Shown: one piece after another, positions 5,802 to 6,622 of the stretch
Numbering within the stretch: position 1 is the stretch's first letter
Layout: each line of letters opens with the position of its first letter
Origin: Betaproteobacteria bacterium
GTDB lineage: Bacteria; Pseudomonadota; Gammaproteobacteria; Burkholderiales; SG8-41
Direction of reading: 5' to 3'
Length of the DNA stretch: 6,622 nt
Assembly: GCA_021414185.1 (NCBI GenBank)
Contig: JAIOOZ010000145.1
Coordinates: 1-6,622, forward strand
Position numbers and translations under genes: made by a program
Notes under the pieces: generated by a model
The model's input: only the letters and a program-made list of their open reading frames with translations
The model's database searches: none
Told to the model about the DNA's origin: nothing

Positions 5802-6622
5802 GCGCCAATCTGCTGGTCGAACTCTTCACGGAAGAATTGCCGCCCAAAGCGCTCAAGCGGCTCGGCGAAGCGTTCGGCAACGGCATTGCGGCGGGACTCG
5901 CCAAAGCGCAACTGACAGCGGCTGATGCGAAAGCCGTCCGCGTCTTTGCCACGCCGCGCCGGCTGGCAGCGCTCATCCCGGACGTATTGACCAAGGGCAC
6001 CGACCGGGCCGAATCGAAAAAGCTCATGCCTTCCAAAGTCGCCTACGGCGCGGATGGCAAGCCCACGCCTGCGCTCGCCAAGCGTTTGGAGAAGGAAGGC
6101 GCCACGGCCAGCCAACTCGAGCGCAAAACCGAGGGCAACGCCGAATACGTTTTCCTCAACCAGACCATCGCGGGCGTTACGCTGGCAGCGGGCCTGCAGA
6201 CCGCATTGGACGAAGCAATAGCAAAACTGCCCATCCCCAAAGTGATGGGCTATCAACTGGCCGATGGCGTGACTACGGTGCAATTCGTGCGTCCGGCGCA
6301 TGGACTTGTTGCGCTGCATGGCGCTGAAATCGTGCCGGTCAGCGTATTGGGACTGGCAGCGGGCCGCGTCACTCACGGTCATCGCTTTCAAGGTGTTAAA
6401 GATATCTCCGTGGCGACGGCCGATGCGTACGGGGAGGCCCTCGCCGCCCACGGCAGCGTCATCGCATCGTTTGACGAGCGCCAGGCCGACATCGCGCGCC
6501 AGCTCGCGGCGCGCGCGTCTGCGCTTAAAGCCTCTTTAGGCGCGGATGCCGACTACGCTCCCCTGCTCGAGGAAGTCACTGCGCTGGTCGAGCACCCGTC
6601 GGTTTACGTCGGCGAGTTCGAA
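5798..6622 (+). CDS. glyS: Glycine--tRNA ligase beta subunit GlyS, 3'-truncated by the window edge
   Basis: GlyS is the beta subunit of alpha2beta2 glycyl-tRNA synthetase and supplies most tRNA recognition. The window holds 275 codons from ATG 5798 to the last base, uninterrupted; the family is about 690-720 residues, so the C-terminal 60 % with the anticodon-binding domain lies outside. Visible signatures are LLVELFTEELPPKAL at 5-19, VFATPRRLA at 49-57, FVRPAHGLVALHG at 163-175, GRVTHGHRF at 189-197 and EEVTALVEHPSVY at 258-270. The segment KKLMPSK at 74-80 followed by GKPTPALAKRLEKEG at 87-101 resembles betaproteobacterial GlyS as I recall it. The start overlaps the glyQ stop by 4 bp (ATGA), and a GGGA at 5788-5791 may serve as ribosome binding site. 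No frameshift or missing segment is seen in the part available. Confidence 0.97.
   Translation, partial: MSANLLVELFTEELPPKALKRLGEAFGNGIAAGLAKAQLTAADAKAVRVFATPRRLAALIPDVLTKGTDRAESKKLMPSKVAYGADGKPTPALAKRLEKEGATASQLERKTEGNAEYVFLNQTIAGVTLAAGLQTALDEAIAKLPIPKVMGYQLADGVTTVQFVRPAHGLVALHGAEIVPVSVLGLAAGRVTHGHRFQGVKDISVATADAYGEALAAHGSVIASFDERQADIARQLAARASALKASLGADADYAPLLEEVTALVEHPSVYVGEFE

Noticed and set aside
1..6622. A novel defence, mobile or biosynthetic system
   Set aside because: Every base but 25 intergenic ones and the first base belongs to a recognised housekeeping gene; there is no cargo, integrase, transposase, toxin-antitoxin pair or array.

Overview
The window is a gapless run of seven plus-strand genes of ordinary bacterial housekeeping type: miaB (5' end missing), a phoH/ybeZ-type ATPase gene, ybeY, corC/ybeX, lnt, glyQ and glyS (3' end missing). 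High GC (about 60-65 % by eye), this gene order and the detailed sequence of several proteins point to a betaproteobacterium. The order miaB-ybeZ-ybeY-ybeX-lnt is shared with gammaproteobacteria; lnt followed directly by glyQ-glyS is a layout I associate with betaproteobacteria. Species cannot be named from the sequence.

Layout: miaB 2-1009, phoH 1006-1965, ybeY 1919-2431, corC 2421-3260, lnt 3270-4844, glyQ 4860-5801, glyS 5798-6622. Junctions are overlaps of 4, 47 and 11 bp, gaps of 9 and 15 bp, and a final 4 bp overlap. No non-coding stretch exceeds 15 bp, and I see no tRNA, rRNA, terminator, CRISPR array, insertion sequence or attachment site. Two genes use non-ATG starts (TTG for phoH, GTG for lnt), and most junctions lack a clear Shine-Dalgarno sequence, so translational coupling probably carries expression along the operon. 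One candidate internal promoter lies at the 3' end of lnt, upstream of glyQ.

Functional theme: the genes serve translation and the cell envelope. MiaB modifies tRNA; the PhoH-type ATPase and YbeY act on RNA and ribosome maturation; CorC/YbeX is linked to Mg2+/Co2+ homeostasis and, more recently, to ribosome physiology; Lnt finishes lipoprotein maturation; GlyQ and GlyS together form tetrameric glycyl-tRNA synthetase.

I found no undescribed biological system. The oddest signal is a small patch inside lnt (3848-3917): four tandem CATCCT(T/G) heptamers plus an inverted partner, translated in frame as an apparent expansion of the loop between membrane segments 6 and 7. It looks like a short repeat element absorbed into an essential gene. 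A second point is an A8 run at the 3' end of corC, where a one-base slip would convert the corC/lnt junction into a GTGA stop/start overlap.
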